Of a stretch of DNA of 64,000 bases, positions 27,517-35,856 are shown one piece after another. Position 1 is the first letter of the stretch. Each line of letters begins with the position of its first letter. This stretch comes from Bradyrhizobium sp. BRP22 (GTDB taxonomy: Bacteria > Pseudomonadota > Alphaproteobacteria > Rhizobiales > Xanthobacteraceae). Under the pieces are notes generated by a model, which was not told the DNA's origin, did not search any database, and saw only the letters and a list, made by a program, of their open reading frames with translations. The position numbers and the translations under genes are program-made. The DNA is taken from the NCBI RefSeq assembly GCF_020194175.1, contig NZ_JADYVX010000024.1, positions 1 through 64,000 of the forward strand, given 5' to 3'.

Positions 27517-28500
27517 ATGCCTGTTCCGCAGCACGTCTTTGACCCGCCGTTCAACATCATCCGCTGCAGCCATGTCGTGCTCGACGTGACGGACCTCGAC
27601 GCCAGCCGCGCATTCTATGAGACCACCGTCGGGCTGCATGTCGAGGACGCCGACGACAAGGCGGTGTATCTGCGCGGCTCCGAGGAGCATCAGCATCATT
27701 CGCTGGTGCTGCGCAAGGCGCAGGCAGCAGCCTGCAGCCGGCTCGGCTTCAAGGTCGGCAATGATGCCGATCTCGACAAAGCGGCCGCGTTCTTCTCCGA
27801 GCACGGCGTCGATTATCGCTTCGTCGACCAGCCGTTCCATGGCCGCACCTTGCAGTTCTCCGATCCGTTCGGCTTCCAGCTCGAGCTCTATGCGACGATG
27901 GAGAAGCGCCCGCACCTCTTGCGCCGTTACGACCTCTACAAAGGCTGCCATCCGCAACGGCTGGATCACTTCAACGTCTTCGCCGCCGAGCTGCAGGACA
28001 CTATTGATTTCTACGCACGGCTCGGTTTTCGTCTCACTGAATACGGCGAAGAGGACGGACCGAACGGGCGCATCGCCGCGGCCTGGATGCATCGCAAGGG
28101 CAATGTGCACGACCTCGCCTTCACCAACGGCAAGGGCCCTCGCCTGCATCACTTTGCCTATTGGGTGCCGACCGCGATGAACGTCCTGCATCTCTGCGAC
28201 CTGATGGCCTCCAGCGGCTTCCTGAAGAACATGGAGCGTGGCCCCGGCCGCCACGGCATCTCGAATGCTTTCTTCCTCTATGTCAGGGATCCCGATGGCC
28301 ACCGGCTCGAGCTGTACACCAGCGATTACTTCACTGGCGATCACGACCATGAACCGCTGCGCTGGTCGCTGAAGGACCCGCGGCGGCAGACCTTGTGGGG
28401 CGCGCCCGCCCCGCGCTCCTGGTTCGAGCAGGGCTCGCCGTTTGCTGACCAGGCGGTGCGCGAGCCGCTGTTCGTCGCCGACGTCACGATTGCCGACTGA
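27517..28500 (+). CDS. hpaD: 3,4-dihydroxyphenylacetate 2,3-dioxygenase (HpaD)
   Basis: The 327-residue extradiol dioxygenase has two VOC-type beta-alpha-beta domains (about 15-130 and 145-275). The metal ligands expected in the second domain are present: His151 (RLDHFNVF), His211 or His212 (LHHFAYWV) and Glu265 (HRLELYTSDY). His198 (NVHDLAF) fits the acid-base histidine of the family. It cleaves homoprotocatechuate between C2 and C3 to give 5-carboxymethyl-2-hydroxymuconate semialdehyde, the substrate of HpaE. The ring-cleaving gene follows hpaE after a family B repeat and lies 12 bp before hpaG. Confidence 0.93.
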   Translation: MPVPQHVFDPPFNIIRCSHVVLDVTDLDASRAFYETTVGLHVEDADDKAVYLRGSEEHQHHSLVLRKAQAAACSRLGFKVGNDADLDKAAAFFSEHGVDYRFVDQPFHGRTLQFSDPFGFQLELYATMEKRPHLLRRYDLYKGCHPQRLDHFNVFAAELQDTIDFYARLGFRLTEYGEEDGPNGRIAAAWMHRKGNVHDLAFTNGKGPRLHHFAYWVPTAMNVLHLCDLMASSGFLKNMERGPGRHGISNAFFLYVRDPDGHRLELYTSDYFTGDHDHEPLRWSLKDPRRQTLWGAPAPRSWFEQGSPFADQAVREPLFVADVTIAD

Positions 28501-28512
28501 GCGGAACAGCCG

Positions 28513-29382
28513 ATGTCTCCGCCTCGTCTCGCAACCTATTCGATCGACGGCGCCACACGGTATGGCGCCGTGACAGACAACGGCATCGTCGATCTCTCAG
28601 CGCGCTTTGCCAAGGAATTTCCAACGTTGCGCGAGGCGATCGCCGCCGGCGCGCTGATGCGTCTCGTGGACGACGCCGCGCGTCGCGCGCCGGACCATGC
28701 GCTCGACGCCGTCACCTGGCTGCCGCCGACCCCGGCTCCGGAAAAGATCATCTGCATCGGCGTCAACTATCCGGATCGCAACGCCGAATACAAGGACGGC
28801 AGCGACGCGCCGAAATATCCGAGCATGTTCATGCGCACGCCGCGATCTTTCGTCGGGCACGACACGCCGCTGGTCCGCCCGCGCGCGTCCACGCAGCTCG
28901 ATTATGAGGGCGAACTGGCGCTCGTCATCGGCAAGGCCGGGCGGCATATCCCGGAAAGCGCGGCGCTCGATCACATCGCCGCAATCGCGCTGTGCAATGA
29001 AGGCACGATCCGCGACTGGGTGCGACACGCCAAGTTCAACGTCACGCAGGGCAAGAATTTCGACTGCACCGGCAGTCTCGGGCCCTGGATCGTTCCCTAC
29101 ACGGACGAGGCGCAGATCGCCGACATCCGCCTGACCACACGCGTCAATGGCGAGACGCGGCAAGATGATCGCACCGGACGGTTGATCTTCGGCTTCCGCT
29201 ATCTCATCAACTACATCTCGACCTTCACCACGCTTGTTCCCGGCGACGTGATCGTCACGGGCACGCCGACGGGCGCCGGCGCACGGTTCGATCCGCCGCG
29301 CTACCTCAAGCCGGGCGACGTCGTCGAGATCGAGGCGGAGGGCGTCGGCGTCTTGCGCAACGGCGTGGTCGACGAAACGTAA
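28513..29382 (+). CDS. hpaG: FAH-family isomerase/decarboxylase (HpaG-like)
   Basis: The 289-residue protein is a fumarylacetoacetate-hydrolase-family enzyme. Typical segments are KIICIGVNYPDRNAEYK, MFMRTPRSFVGHD, DYEGELALVIGKAGRHI (with the metal-binding Glu residues) and GDVIVTGTPTGAGA. In the operon it would serve as HpaG, the 5-oxopent-3-ene-1,2,5-tricarboxylate decarboxylase / 2-hydroxyhepta-2,4-diene-1,7-dioate isomerase. It is a single FAH unit; E. coli HpaG has two in tandem, so this organism may use a homodimer or a second gene elsewhere. The hydratase HpaH, also an FAH-superfamily relative, is not seen in the window, so some ambiguity remains. Confidence 0.8.
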   Translation: MSPPRLATYSIDGATRYGAVTDNGIVDLSARFAKEFPTLREAIAAGALMRLVDDAARRAPDHALDAVTWLPPTPAPEKIICIGVNYPDRNAEYKDGSDAPKYPSMFMRTPRSFVGHDTPLVRPRASTQLDYEGELALVIGKAGRHIPESAALDHIAAIALCNEGTIRDWVRHAKFNVTQGKNFDCTGSLGPWIVPYTDEAQIADIRLTTRVNGETRQDDRTGRLIFGFRYLINYISTFTTLVPGDVIVTGTPTGAGARFDPPRYLKPGDVVEIEAEGVGVLRNGVVDET

Positions 29383-29387
29383 AAACA

Positions 29388-31028
29388 ATGGACAGCAAGA
29401 TGAGCTCAATTACCGGCGGCGAAGCGATCGTCAACGGTCTCGTCGCCCACGGCGTCGACACCGTGTTCGGCCTGCCCGGCGCGCAGATCTATGGCTTGTT
29501 CGACGCCTTCCATCAGGCACAGCTCAAGGTGATTGGCGCCCGCCACGAGCAGGCCTGCGGCTACATGGCCTTCGGCTACGCGCGGTCGAGCGGCCGTCCC
29601 GGCGTATTCAGCGTGGTGCCCGGCCCCGGCGTGCTCAACGCCAGCGCGGCGCTGCTCACCGCCTTCGGCTGCAACGAGCCGGTGCTCTGCCTCACAGGGC
29701 AGGTGCCGACCGCCTTCCTCGGCAAGGGCCGCGGCCATCTGCACGAGATGCCGGACCAACTCGCGACGCTGCGCAGCTTCGTGAAATGGGCCGATCGCAT
29801 CGAGTATCCCGACGCGGCACCGGCGATGGTGTCGCGCGCGTTCCAGGAAATGCTGTCGGGCCGCTGCGGCCCGGCGTCGCTCGAGATGCCCTGGGACGTT
29901 TTCACCCAGCGTGCAGCGGTCGGTCCATCGAAGCCGTTCGAGCCGTTTGCCCCGCCACTGCCGGATCCTGACAGGATCAAGGCCGCCGCCGCGCTGATCG
30001 CGGCGAGCAGGACGCCGATGGTCTTCGTCGGCAGCGGCGCGATCGATGCGGGCGAAGAAATCCTCGAGCTTGCCGACATGATCGATGCGCCCGTCGTCGC
30101 CTTCCGCAGCGGCCGCGGCATCGTCTCCAATGCGCACGAGCTCGGTTTGACCATGGCGGCCGCTTACAAATTGTGGCCGACCACCGACCTGATGATCGGG
30201 ATCGGCACCCGCATGGAATTGCCGGCCTCGGGTTTCCGCTGGCCGTATCAGCCCGACGGCATCAAATCGATTCGCGTCGATATCGATCCCGTCGAGATGC
30301 GCCGGCTTACGCCCGATGCGGCCATTGTGAGCGATGCCAAGGCCGGCACCGCCGAGTTGCGCGCAGCCGTGCGCAAGGCTGGCTATAGCAAGAACAGCGG
30401 CCGTCGCGCGGCGATCCGCGAAGCGACCGCGGCAGCCGCGCGCGAGATCCAGCACATCCAGCCGCAGATGGCTTATTTGAAGATTCTGCGCGAGGTGCTG
30501 CCTTCGAATGCGATCGTGACCGATGAGCTCTCGCAGGTCGGCTTCGCCTCCTGGTACGGCTTTCCGGTCTACGAGCCGCGCACCTTCATCACCTCGGGCT
30601 ATCAGGGCACGCTCGGCTCCGGTTTTCCGACCGCGCTCGGCGCCAAGGTCGCCAATCCCGACAGGCCGGTGGTGGCGATCACGGGCGACGGCGGCTTCAT
30701 GTTCGGCGTGCAGGAGCTGTCCACCGCCGTGCAGTTCCGCATCGGCGTGGTGACGCTGGTGTTCAACAACAACTCTTACGGCAATGTGCGTCGCGACCAG
30801 CGCGAGCGCTTTGACGGCCACGTGGTGGCGTCGGACCTGGTCAATCCCGATTTCGTGAGACTTGCGGAATCCTTTGGTGCCGGAGCTGCGCGCGTCACCT
30901 CGCCGGATCATTTCCGTCCTGCGCTGGAAAAAGCGCTGGCCGATGGCGGGCCGTATGTGATCGCGATCGAGGTGCAGACGGATTCGGAAGTGAGCCCGTG
31001 GGCGTTCATCCATCCGCCGAAACCTTGA
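29388..31028 (+). CDS. Thiamine diphosphate-dependent enzyme, acetolactate synthase-like
   Basis: The 546-residue protein has the three-domain architecture of ThDP enzymes. The N-terminal Pyr domain has the catalytic Glu in GARHEQACGYMAFGYAR and a central domain follows. The C-terminal PP domain has the ThDP/Mg motif GDGGFMFGVQELSTA through FNNNSYGN. It starts 5 nt after hpaG, so it is probably in the hpa operon; an internal ATG at 29400 is an alternative start. Nothing in the known homoprotocatechuate route needs a ThDP enzyme. It could decarboxylate or carboligate a 2-oxo acid linked to aromatic or branched-chain metabolism. It is not annotated as IlvB because no regulatory subunit gene is near. 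Confidence 0.8.
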   Translation: MDSKMSSITGGEAIVNGLVAHGVDTVFGLPGAQIYGLFDAFHQAQLKVIGARHEQACGYMAFGYARSSGRPGVFSVVPGPGVLNASAALLTAFGCNEPVLCLTGQVPTAFLGKGRGHLHEMPDQLATLRSFVKWADRIEYPDAAPAMVSRAFQEMLSGRCGPASLEMPWDVFTQRAAVGPSKPFEPFAPPLPDPDRIKAAAALIAASRTPMVFVGSGAIDAGEEILELADMIDAPVVAFRSGRGIVSNAHELGLTMAAAYKLWPTTDLMIGIGTRMELPASGFRWPYQPDGIKSIRVDIDPVEMRRLTPDAAIVSDAKAGTAELRAAVRKAGYSKNSGRRAAIREATAAAAREIQHIQPQMAYLKILREVLPSNAIVTDELSQVGFASWYGFPVYEPRTFITSGYQGTLGSGFPTALGAKVANPDRPVVAITGDGGFMFGVQELSTAVQFRIGVVTLVFNNNSYGNVRRDQRERFDGHVVASDLVNPDFVRLAESFGAGAARVTSPDHFRPALEKALADGGPYVIAIEVQTDSEVSPWAFIHPPKP

Positions 31029-31032
31029 CGCC

Positions 31033-31111
31033 GTCATTCCGGGGCGATGCGCAGCATCGAACCCGGAATCTCGAGGTTCCGGGTTCGCGCTACGCGCGCC
31101 CCGGAACGACT
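31033..31111. repeat. Palindromic repeat family B between convergent genes
   Basis: Arms CGTCATTCCGGGGCG and GCGCCCCGGAACGAC are present, with an inner palindrome that has one change (TCGAGGTTCC). It separates the ThDP enzyme gene and alkB, which converge, and may act as their terminator. Confidence 0.8.
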
Positions 31112-31119
31112 AAAACGAG

Positions 31120-31770
31120 CTACCGCGTCTTTCTAAAGGTCAGATTGATCCGCTGGCGGCCGAACAACGCGTGCTCGCCGTCGGCGAGCGGCGCGACGCC
31201 ATGGAAGAACAATCGCGACGGTCCGCCCCACACCGCGACATCGCCATGCGTCAGCCGATGCCGCACCGGCTTGTCGCTACGCTTTGGGCCGCCGAACAGG
31301 AAGATCGCGGGCAGGCCGAGCGACACCGATACGATCGGCGCCGCAAAATCCGTCTCGTCCTTGTCCTGGTGCAGCGACAGCCTTGCGCCCGGCTCGTAAC
31401 GATTGACCAGGCAGGCATCCGGCGCAAAATCATCAAAGCCGCCCTCTGCCGCCGCCTCACGCGCCAGGCGCACGAGCACCGGCGGCATCGCCGGCCATGG
31501 CTTGCCGGATTCCGGATCGATGCCGTCATAGCGATAGCCGCTGCGATCGGTGACCCAGCCGACCGTGCCGCAATTGGTCATCGCCACGGACATCTGGTAA
31601 CCGCCGGGCGTGAACATGCGCCGAAACGGTGCCTGCGCGACGATCTCGCGCAAGGCCGGGATCAGCTCAGGCTCCAGCGGGCGCGCAAATCCGCGCAGGA
31701 TCACCGCGCCCTCCGCGATCGCTTCGCGGGCGGGGAGGTCGGCAACGGTATCGAATAAGTCTGCCGTCAA
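31120..31770 (-). CDS. alkB: AlkB, 2-oxoglutarate/Fe(II) DNA repair dioxygenase
   Basis: The 216-residue protein matches E. coli AlkB in length and key residues. The iron ligands are His134 and Asp136 (SLHQDKDE) and His190 (FFHGVAPL). The 2-oxoglutarate arginines are Arg207 and Arg213 (RQRINLTFRKTR). The nucleotide-recognition lid contains TPGGYQMSVAMTNCG. It oxidatively demethylates 1-methyladenine and 3-methylcytosine in DNA or RNA. No ada gene is next to it, so it appears to be a single-gene unit, convergent with the ThDP enzyme gene. Confidence 0.93.
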   Translation of the reverse strand: MTADLFDTVADLPAREAIAEGAVILRGFARPLEPELIPALREIVAQAPFRRMFTPGGYQMSVAMTNCGTVGWVTDRSGYRYDGIDPESGKPWPAMPPVLVRLAREAAAEGGFDDFAPDACLVNRYEPGARLSLHQDKDETDFAAPIVSVSLGLPAIFLFGGPKRSDKPVRHRLTHGDVAVWGGPSRLFFHGVAPLADGEHALFGRQRINLTFRKTR

Positions 31771-31844
31771 ACCACGATACTCGCGTTGGTCCCGAGGTGG
31801 TGGCAGATGCGCGGACTATCAACCACCCGATTTCCGATATTGAA

Positions 31845-31921
31845 CGTCATTGCGAGTGTAGCCAAGCAATTCCTCTCTCCGCCCCTGCGGCATGGATCGC
31901 TTCGCCGCGCTCGCAATGACG
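31845..31921. repeat. Palindromic repeat family C
   Basis: Inverted arms CGTCATTGCGAGTG and CGCGCTCGCAATGACG are present. It lies between alkB and the DUF2848 gene. Confidence 0.8.
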
Positions 31922-31934
31922 ATTGGGGGGCTAT

Positions 31935-32621
31935 CTAGCCCCGCACCGGCAGCGTCACCACGTCATAGGCATGGCGGATCGTGCGCTTCAGCACCGGGTC
32001 CTCCAGCTCGAACTCGAACCGGCTGGCCGGGCGGATGCCGCCCTTGGCAGCGAAGGTGCCGCCGAACATGGCGCAGCCGTCGGGCAGGCCCTTGTCGCCG
32101 AAGCCGCGCGCGATCAGGTCCTTCACCGGCAGCATGCCGTCGAGCGTGCCCTCCTGGTACAGGACGCGCTTGCCATCGATCCAGGCGTACGAACGCAGGA
32201 TCATCTGGTCCCAGTGGTCGATCACATCTTCCAGTTCCCACAATTCGGAAGCGATCGGCTTGTCGCACATCTGCTTGGAAACCGTGACGCTGTAGCTTTC
32301 CACCTTGCGGTCGGTGTGGTCGGAGCCGCAGCCGACGAAGGTGCGGCCCTGCCAGCCGATCAACACGAACTCGACCTCGCCGCTGGAGTCCTCGCCGCAG
32401 ACTTCGATCGTGTCCTCGGTAGTCAGCCGCCGCGCCGAGCAGCGGTAATAGATCGGCGTCGTCGCCGGCCGCGCGATGCCGAGCGCCTCAAGCTCGGCGA
32501 TATGCTTGTCGCGCGCCACCGGATCGCGGCCGGTCCAGCCGGCGATCACGGCCTGATCGATGGCGAGCGTCAGCGGCGTCGCCATGCCCTTGTCGTCGAT
32601 GTTGAAGGTGAGGTCATACAC
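31935..32621 (-). CDS. DUF2848-family protein (amidase partner)
   Basis: The 228-residue protein matches DUF2848, a family of about 220 residues of unknown function. It is best known as a neighbour of amidases. Recognisable parts are YYRCSARRLTTEDTIEVCGE, EFVLIGWQGRTFVGCGSDHTDR, YQEGTLDGMLPVKDLIARGF and the GCAMFGGTFAAKGGIRPA block with a fumarylacetoacetate-hydrolase-like look. Its start overlaps the amidase stop by 8 nt, so both products are probably made together and act in one step or complex. No signal peptide or TM segment is evident. Confidence 0.8.
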   Translation of the reverse strand: MYDLTFNIDDKGMATPLTLAIDQAVIAGWTGRDPVARDKHIAELEALGIARPATTPIYYRCSARRLTTEDTIEVCGEDSSGEVEFVLIGWQGRTFVGCGSDHTDRKVESYSVTVSKQMCDKPIASELWELEDVIDHWDQMILRSYAWIDGKRVLYQEGTLDGMLPVKDLIARGFGDKGLPDGCAMFGGTFAAKGGIRPASRFEFELEDPVLKRTIRHAYDVVTLPVRG

Positions 32622-33963
32622 GGATGATGTTCTCCATTGCGGCCGCGATCTCGAAGATACGGCGATCCGATCCGCCTGCAGCAGCGACCATCAGGCCAAC
32701 CGGCACATCATCTGCACGATGGGCCGGCAGCGAGATGGCGCAGCCGTCGAGCACGTTGATCAGCGTGCAGTTGCGCAACGCGCGCAGGTTTTCCGCGGTG
32801 AAGGCCTTGTCGTCCGCGAGGTCGGCGATCTTCGGCGGCGTGTTGGCCGTGGTCGGCAGCAGCAGCGCATCATAGGGCGCGATGCGCTTCTCGGTGCGCG
32901 CGATGAAAGACTTTCGCGCATTGAGCAGATCGATGTAGTCGGCGGCCAGATATCCCTCGCCGCGCGCGATGCGCGTGGCGACGCGGGGATCGTAGATGTC
33001 GCCCTTGCTGGCAAGCAGATAGCGGTGCCAGGCATAGCTTTCGGACGCCGCAAAGCCGCCCTTGGCGTTCATGATGCCGACGTCGAGGAACTCCGGCACC
33101 TCGATCTTCTCGATCAGCGCGCCCGCCTTCGACAGCGCCGCGAGCGCACGGTCGAACGTTTTTGCCACGGCATCATCAAGATCATCGAGCGCAACCGTGG
33201 TCGGCACCGCGAACCGCAGGCCCTTCACCGGTCGCGCCGCGAGTGCCGGCAGCGGCTCGCTCGCGAGCACGGCATCGAGCGCTGCGCAGCAGGCCACCGA
33301 ATTGGCGAGCGGACCATAGCTGTCGAGCGAGAACGACAGCGGCACGCCGCCGTCGAGCGGAATGCGCCGCTGCGTCGGCTTGTAGCCAACGATGCCGTTG
33401 AAGGCCGCAGGGATCCGGCAGGAGCCACCGGTGTCGGTGCCGAGCGCGCCAAAGGCCATGCCATCGACGATCGAGACCGCCGCCCCCGACGACGAACCGC
33501 CGGGCACATGACCGACGCTGCGGTTGTAGGCGCTCTTCGGCGTGCCGTAATGCGGATTGATGCCGATGCCGGAATAGGCAAATTCGGTCATGTTGGTGCG
33601 GCCGATCACGATGAAGCCGGCCGCGCGAAGCCGCGCCACCACAGGCGCGTCGGCTTCCGCCGGCGCGGAATCCTCGAGTGCGCGGGAGCCAGCGCGGGTC
33701 ACCTGTCCCTTGATGTCGAAGAGATCCTTGATCGAAACCGGAATGCCGGCAAAGGGCGACGGCGCCGCATTCGCCTTCCGCAGGCGGTCCATCGCATCGG
33801 CAGCCTGGAGCGCGGCTTCCTTGTCGACGTGAATGAAGACGCGCTGCCCCTCGCCCGCGGGATCGGCGATCTTGGCGAGGCATTGCTCGACCAGTTGGCG
33901 GGCCGTGAGGCGGCCGCTCTCGAGGTCTGCGGCGAGTGAGGCAAGGGTCGGATTGTCAGGCAT
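32614..33963 (-). CDS. Amidase-signature family hydrolase
   Basis: From the ATG at 33963 the protein has 449 residues. The Ser-cisSer-Lys triad is visible as Lys79 (IPVSIKDLFD), Ser157 (VPGGSSSGAAVS) and Ser181 (GTDTGGSCRIPA). Signature amidases cut C-N bonds of amides or ureides; the substrate is not given by sequence. The coupled DUF2848 gene downstream is typical for this group. It resembles AtzF/allophanate-hydrolase and GatA relatives but lacks neighbours for either. The longer frame to 33996 would need a TTG start. It is divergent from the DUF35/thiolase genes. Confidence 0.88.
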   Translation of the reverse strand: MPDNPTLASLAADLESGRLTARQLVEQCLAKIADPAGEGQRVFIHVDKEAALQAADAMDRLRKANAAPSPFAGIPVSIKDLFDIKGQVTRAGSRALEDSAPAEADAPVVARLRAAGFIVIGRTNMTEFAYSGIGINPHYGTPKSAYNRSVGHVPGGSSSGAAVSIVDGMAFGALGTDTGGSCRIPAAFNGIVGYKPTQRRIPLDGGVPLSFSLDSYGPLANSVACCAALDAVLASEPLPALAARPVKGLRFAVPTTVALDDLDDAVAKTFDRALAALSKAGALIEKIEVPEFLDVGIMNAKGGFAASESYAWHRYLLASKGDIYDPRVATRIARGEGYLAADYIDLLNARKSFIARTEKRIAPYDALLLPTTANTPPKIADLADDKAFTAENLRALRNCTLINVLDGCAISLPAHRADDVPVGLMVAAAGGSDRRIFEIAAAMENIIRV

Positions 33964-34191
33964 GGCTTTCGATTTCGGGTCTCTATCTTGCGTCAAACGT
34001 TGTTTGAGGCGCGGTGCGGCGGATTTGCCGCGTGGCGGACTATTGCCTGAGACAGGCTGGCATACAAGCGTGCTCTCGTCTTCGGAATACCGCCATGCGA
34101 TTGCAAACGCTGGACCGTTGACGGCGGATAGTCAATTGTCGCATCACGTTTTTGAACGAGGCCTGACGGCCTGATCCAGGGAGGATGCCGA

Positions 34192-34605
34192 ATGGCCGAA
34201 GCTGCGCGCGCAAAACCGAAACCGACGCCGGAAACCCAGCATTTCTGGGATGGCACGCAGGTCGGCGAATTGCGCCTGCAGCGCTGCGACGGCTGCGCGC
34301 ATGTCTACTTCCCGCCGCGCCCGTTCTGCCCGTCCTGCGCCTCGCGCAAGGTCAGCGTGTTCAAGGCCAGCGGCAAGGGCAAGCTCTACAGCTACGTCAT
34401 CAATCACCGTCCCGCCGCCCCCGGCTTCACGCCGCCTTACGCCATCGCGGTGGTCGAACTCGATGAGGGCCCGCGCATGATGAGCAACATCATCGACTGC
34501 CCGCAGACGCCGGAAGCGCTCGAGCTCGACATGAAGCTGGAAGTCGCGTTCGAGAAACTCGACGACAAGATCACGCTTCCTTTGTTCCGTCCGGCGAAGG
34601 GTTAA
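34192..34605 (+). CDS. DUF35 zinc-ribbon/OB-fold protein, thiolase partner
   Basis: The 137-residue protein has the DUF35 (ChsH2/Scp2-partner) layout: an N-terminal zinc ribbon with two CxxC pairs (CDGC and CPSC) followed by an OB-fold beginning GKGKLYSYVINHRPA. Such proteins form complexes with thiolases, hydratases or aldolases in acyl-CoA and steroid pathways and bind CoA thioesters. A ribosome binding site GGGAGG precedes the ATG. It ends 4 nt before the thiolase gene starts, which supports a complex of the two products. Confidence 0.88.
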   Translation: MAEAARAKPKPTPETQHFWDGTQVGELRLQRCDGCAHVYFPPRPFCPSCASRKVSVFKASGKGKLYSYVINHRPAAPGFTPPYAIAVVELDEGPRMMSNIIDCPQTPEALELDMKLEVAFEKLDDKITLPLFRPAKG

Positions 34606-34609
34606 AGAG

Positions 34610-35749
34610 ATGCGCAGGAATCAGGTTGCCGTCGTCGGCGCGGCCGAGACCACCGAGCTCGGCGTCATCCCCAACATGTCGCAGCTCCAGTTGCACGCGG
34701 ATGCGGCGCTCAATGCCATCGCCGATGCGGGGCTGAAGCTCTCCGACATCGACGGCTTCGCCACCGCCGTCGAGACGCCGCAGCAGGTCTGCCATTATCT
34801 CGGCATCAAGCCGACCTGGGTCGACGGCACGTCCGTTGGCGGCTGCTCGTTCATGCTGCATGTCCGCCACGCCGCGGCGGCGATCGAGGCCGGCCTGTGC
34901 AAGACCGTGCTGATCACGCATGCCGAAAGCGGCAAGTCGATGATCGGCAAGCAGCCGCGCTTCACCCCACCAGACAGCCTCAACGGCCAGTTCGAGGCGC
35001 CGTTCGGTGTCTACGGTCCGCCGAGCATGTTCCCGATTCCGGTGCTGCGCTTCATGAAGACCTACGGCATCACCCATGAGCAGATCGCCATGGTCGCCGT
35101 GGCGCAGCGCGAATGGGCGGCGAAGAATCCGCGCGCGACGATGAAGGAGCCGATCACGGTTGCCGACGTCCTGAACTCGCGGATGATCGCTTATCCGTTC
35201 CGCCTGCTGCAGTGCTGCCTCGTCACCGATGGCGGCGGCGCACTGATCCTGACATCAGCGGATCGCGCCAAGGACTTTCCGCAGAAGCCGGTCTACATCC
35301 TCGGCACCGGCGAGAGCGTGGAGACGCCGATGGTCAGCCAGATGGAGACATTCAACTCCTCGCGCGCCTTCAAGGTCGCAGGCCCCCTGGCGTTCAAGGA
35401 GGCCGGCATCACGCACGGGGATGTCGATCACCTCATGATCTACGACGCCTTTGCCCATCTGCCGCTGTTCGGCCTCGGCGATCTCGGCTTCATGCCCTAT
35501 GAGGAGACCGGCAAGTTCATCGCCGACGGCAACACACGTCCCGGCGGCAAGCTGCCGCTCAACACCAATGGCGGCGGCTTGAGCTACATGCATTCGGGCA
35601 TGTACGGCATGTATGCGCTGCAGGAGAGCGTGCGCCAGATGCGCGGCATCGCGCCGGCGCAGGTCAAGGGCGCGAAGATCTCGGTCTGCCACGGCGTCGG
35701 CGGCATGTTCGCGGCGTCAGGCACGATCATCTTCACGAACGAGAAGTAA
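34610..35749 (+). CDS. Thiolase-family protein (SCP2-like)
   Basis: The 379-residue protein belongs to the non-canonical thiolase/SCP2 group that is encoded with DUF35 partners. It keeps a nucleophilic cysteine at Cys79 (SVGGCSFMLHVRHA), the His-containing NTNGGGLSYMHSGMYGM, and a second Cys in SVCHGVGGMFAASGT. These would act in Claisen condensation or thiolytic cleavage of a 3-ketoacyl-CoA. Adjacent DUF35 and SDR genes (4 bp upstream and 108 bp downstream) suggest a dehydrogenation-thiolysis pair, but the acyl chain is unknown. Confidence 0.87.
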   Translation: MRRNQVAVVGAAETTELGVIPNMSQLQLHADAALNAIADAGLKLSDIDGFATAVETPQQVCHYLGIKPTWVDGTSVGGCSFMLHVRHAAAAIEAGLCKTVLITHAESGKSMIGKQPRFTPPDSLNGQFEAPFGVYGPPSMFPIPVLRFMKTYGITHEQIAMVAVAQREWAAKNPRATMKEPITVADVLNSRMIAYPFRLLQCCLVTDGGGALILTSADRAKDFPQKPVYILGTGESVETPMVSQMETFNSSRAFKVAGPLAFKEAGITHGDVDHLMIYDAFAHLPLFGLGDLGFMPYEETGKFIADGNTRPGGKLPLNTNGGGLSYMHSGMYGMYALQESVRQMRGIAPAQVKGAKISVCHGVGGMFAASGTIIFTNEK

Positions 35750-35755
35750 TCCCTT

Positions 35756-35836
35756 CGTCATTCCGGGATGCGCCGACAGGCGCAGATCCGGAATCTCGAG
35801 ATTCCGGGTTCACGTTCCGCGTGCCCCGGAATGACG
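35756..35836. repeat. Palindromic repeat family B
   Basis: Arms CGTCATTCCGGG and CCCCGGAATGACG flank the inner palindrome CCGGAATCTCGAGATTCCGG. It lies between the thiolase and the SDR gene on the same strand. Confidence 0.85.
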
Positions 35837-35856
35837 GAGACAACAGGAGAAATCCC

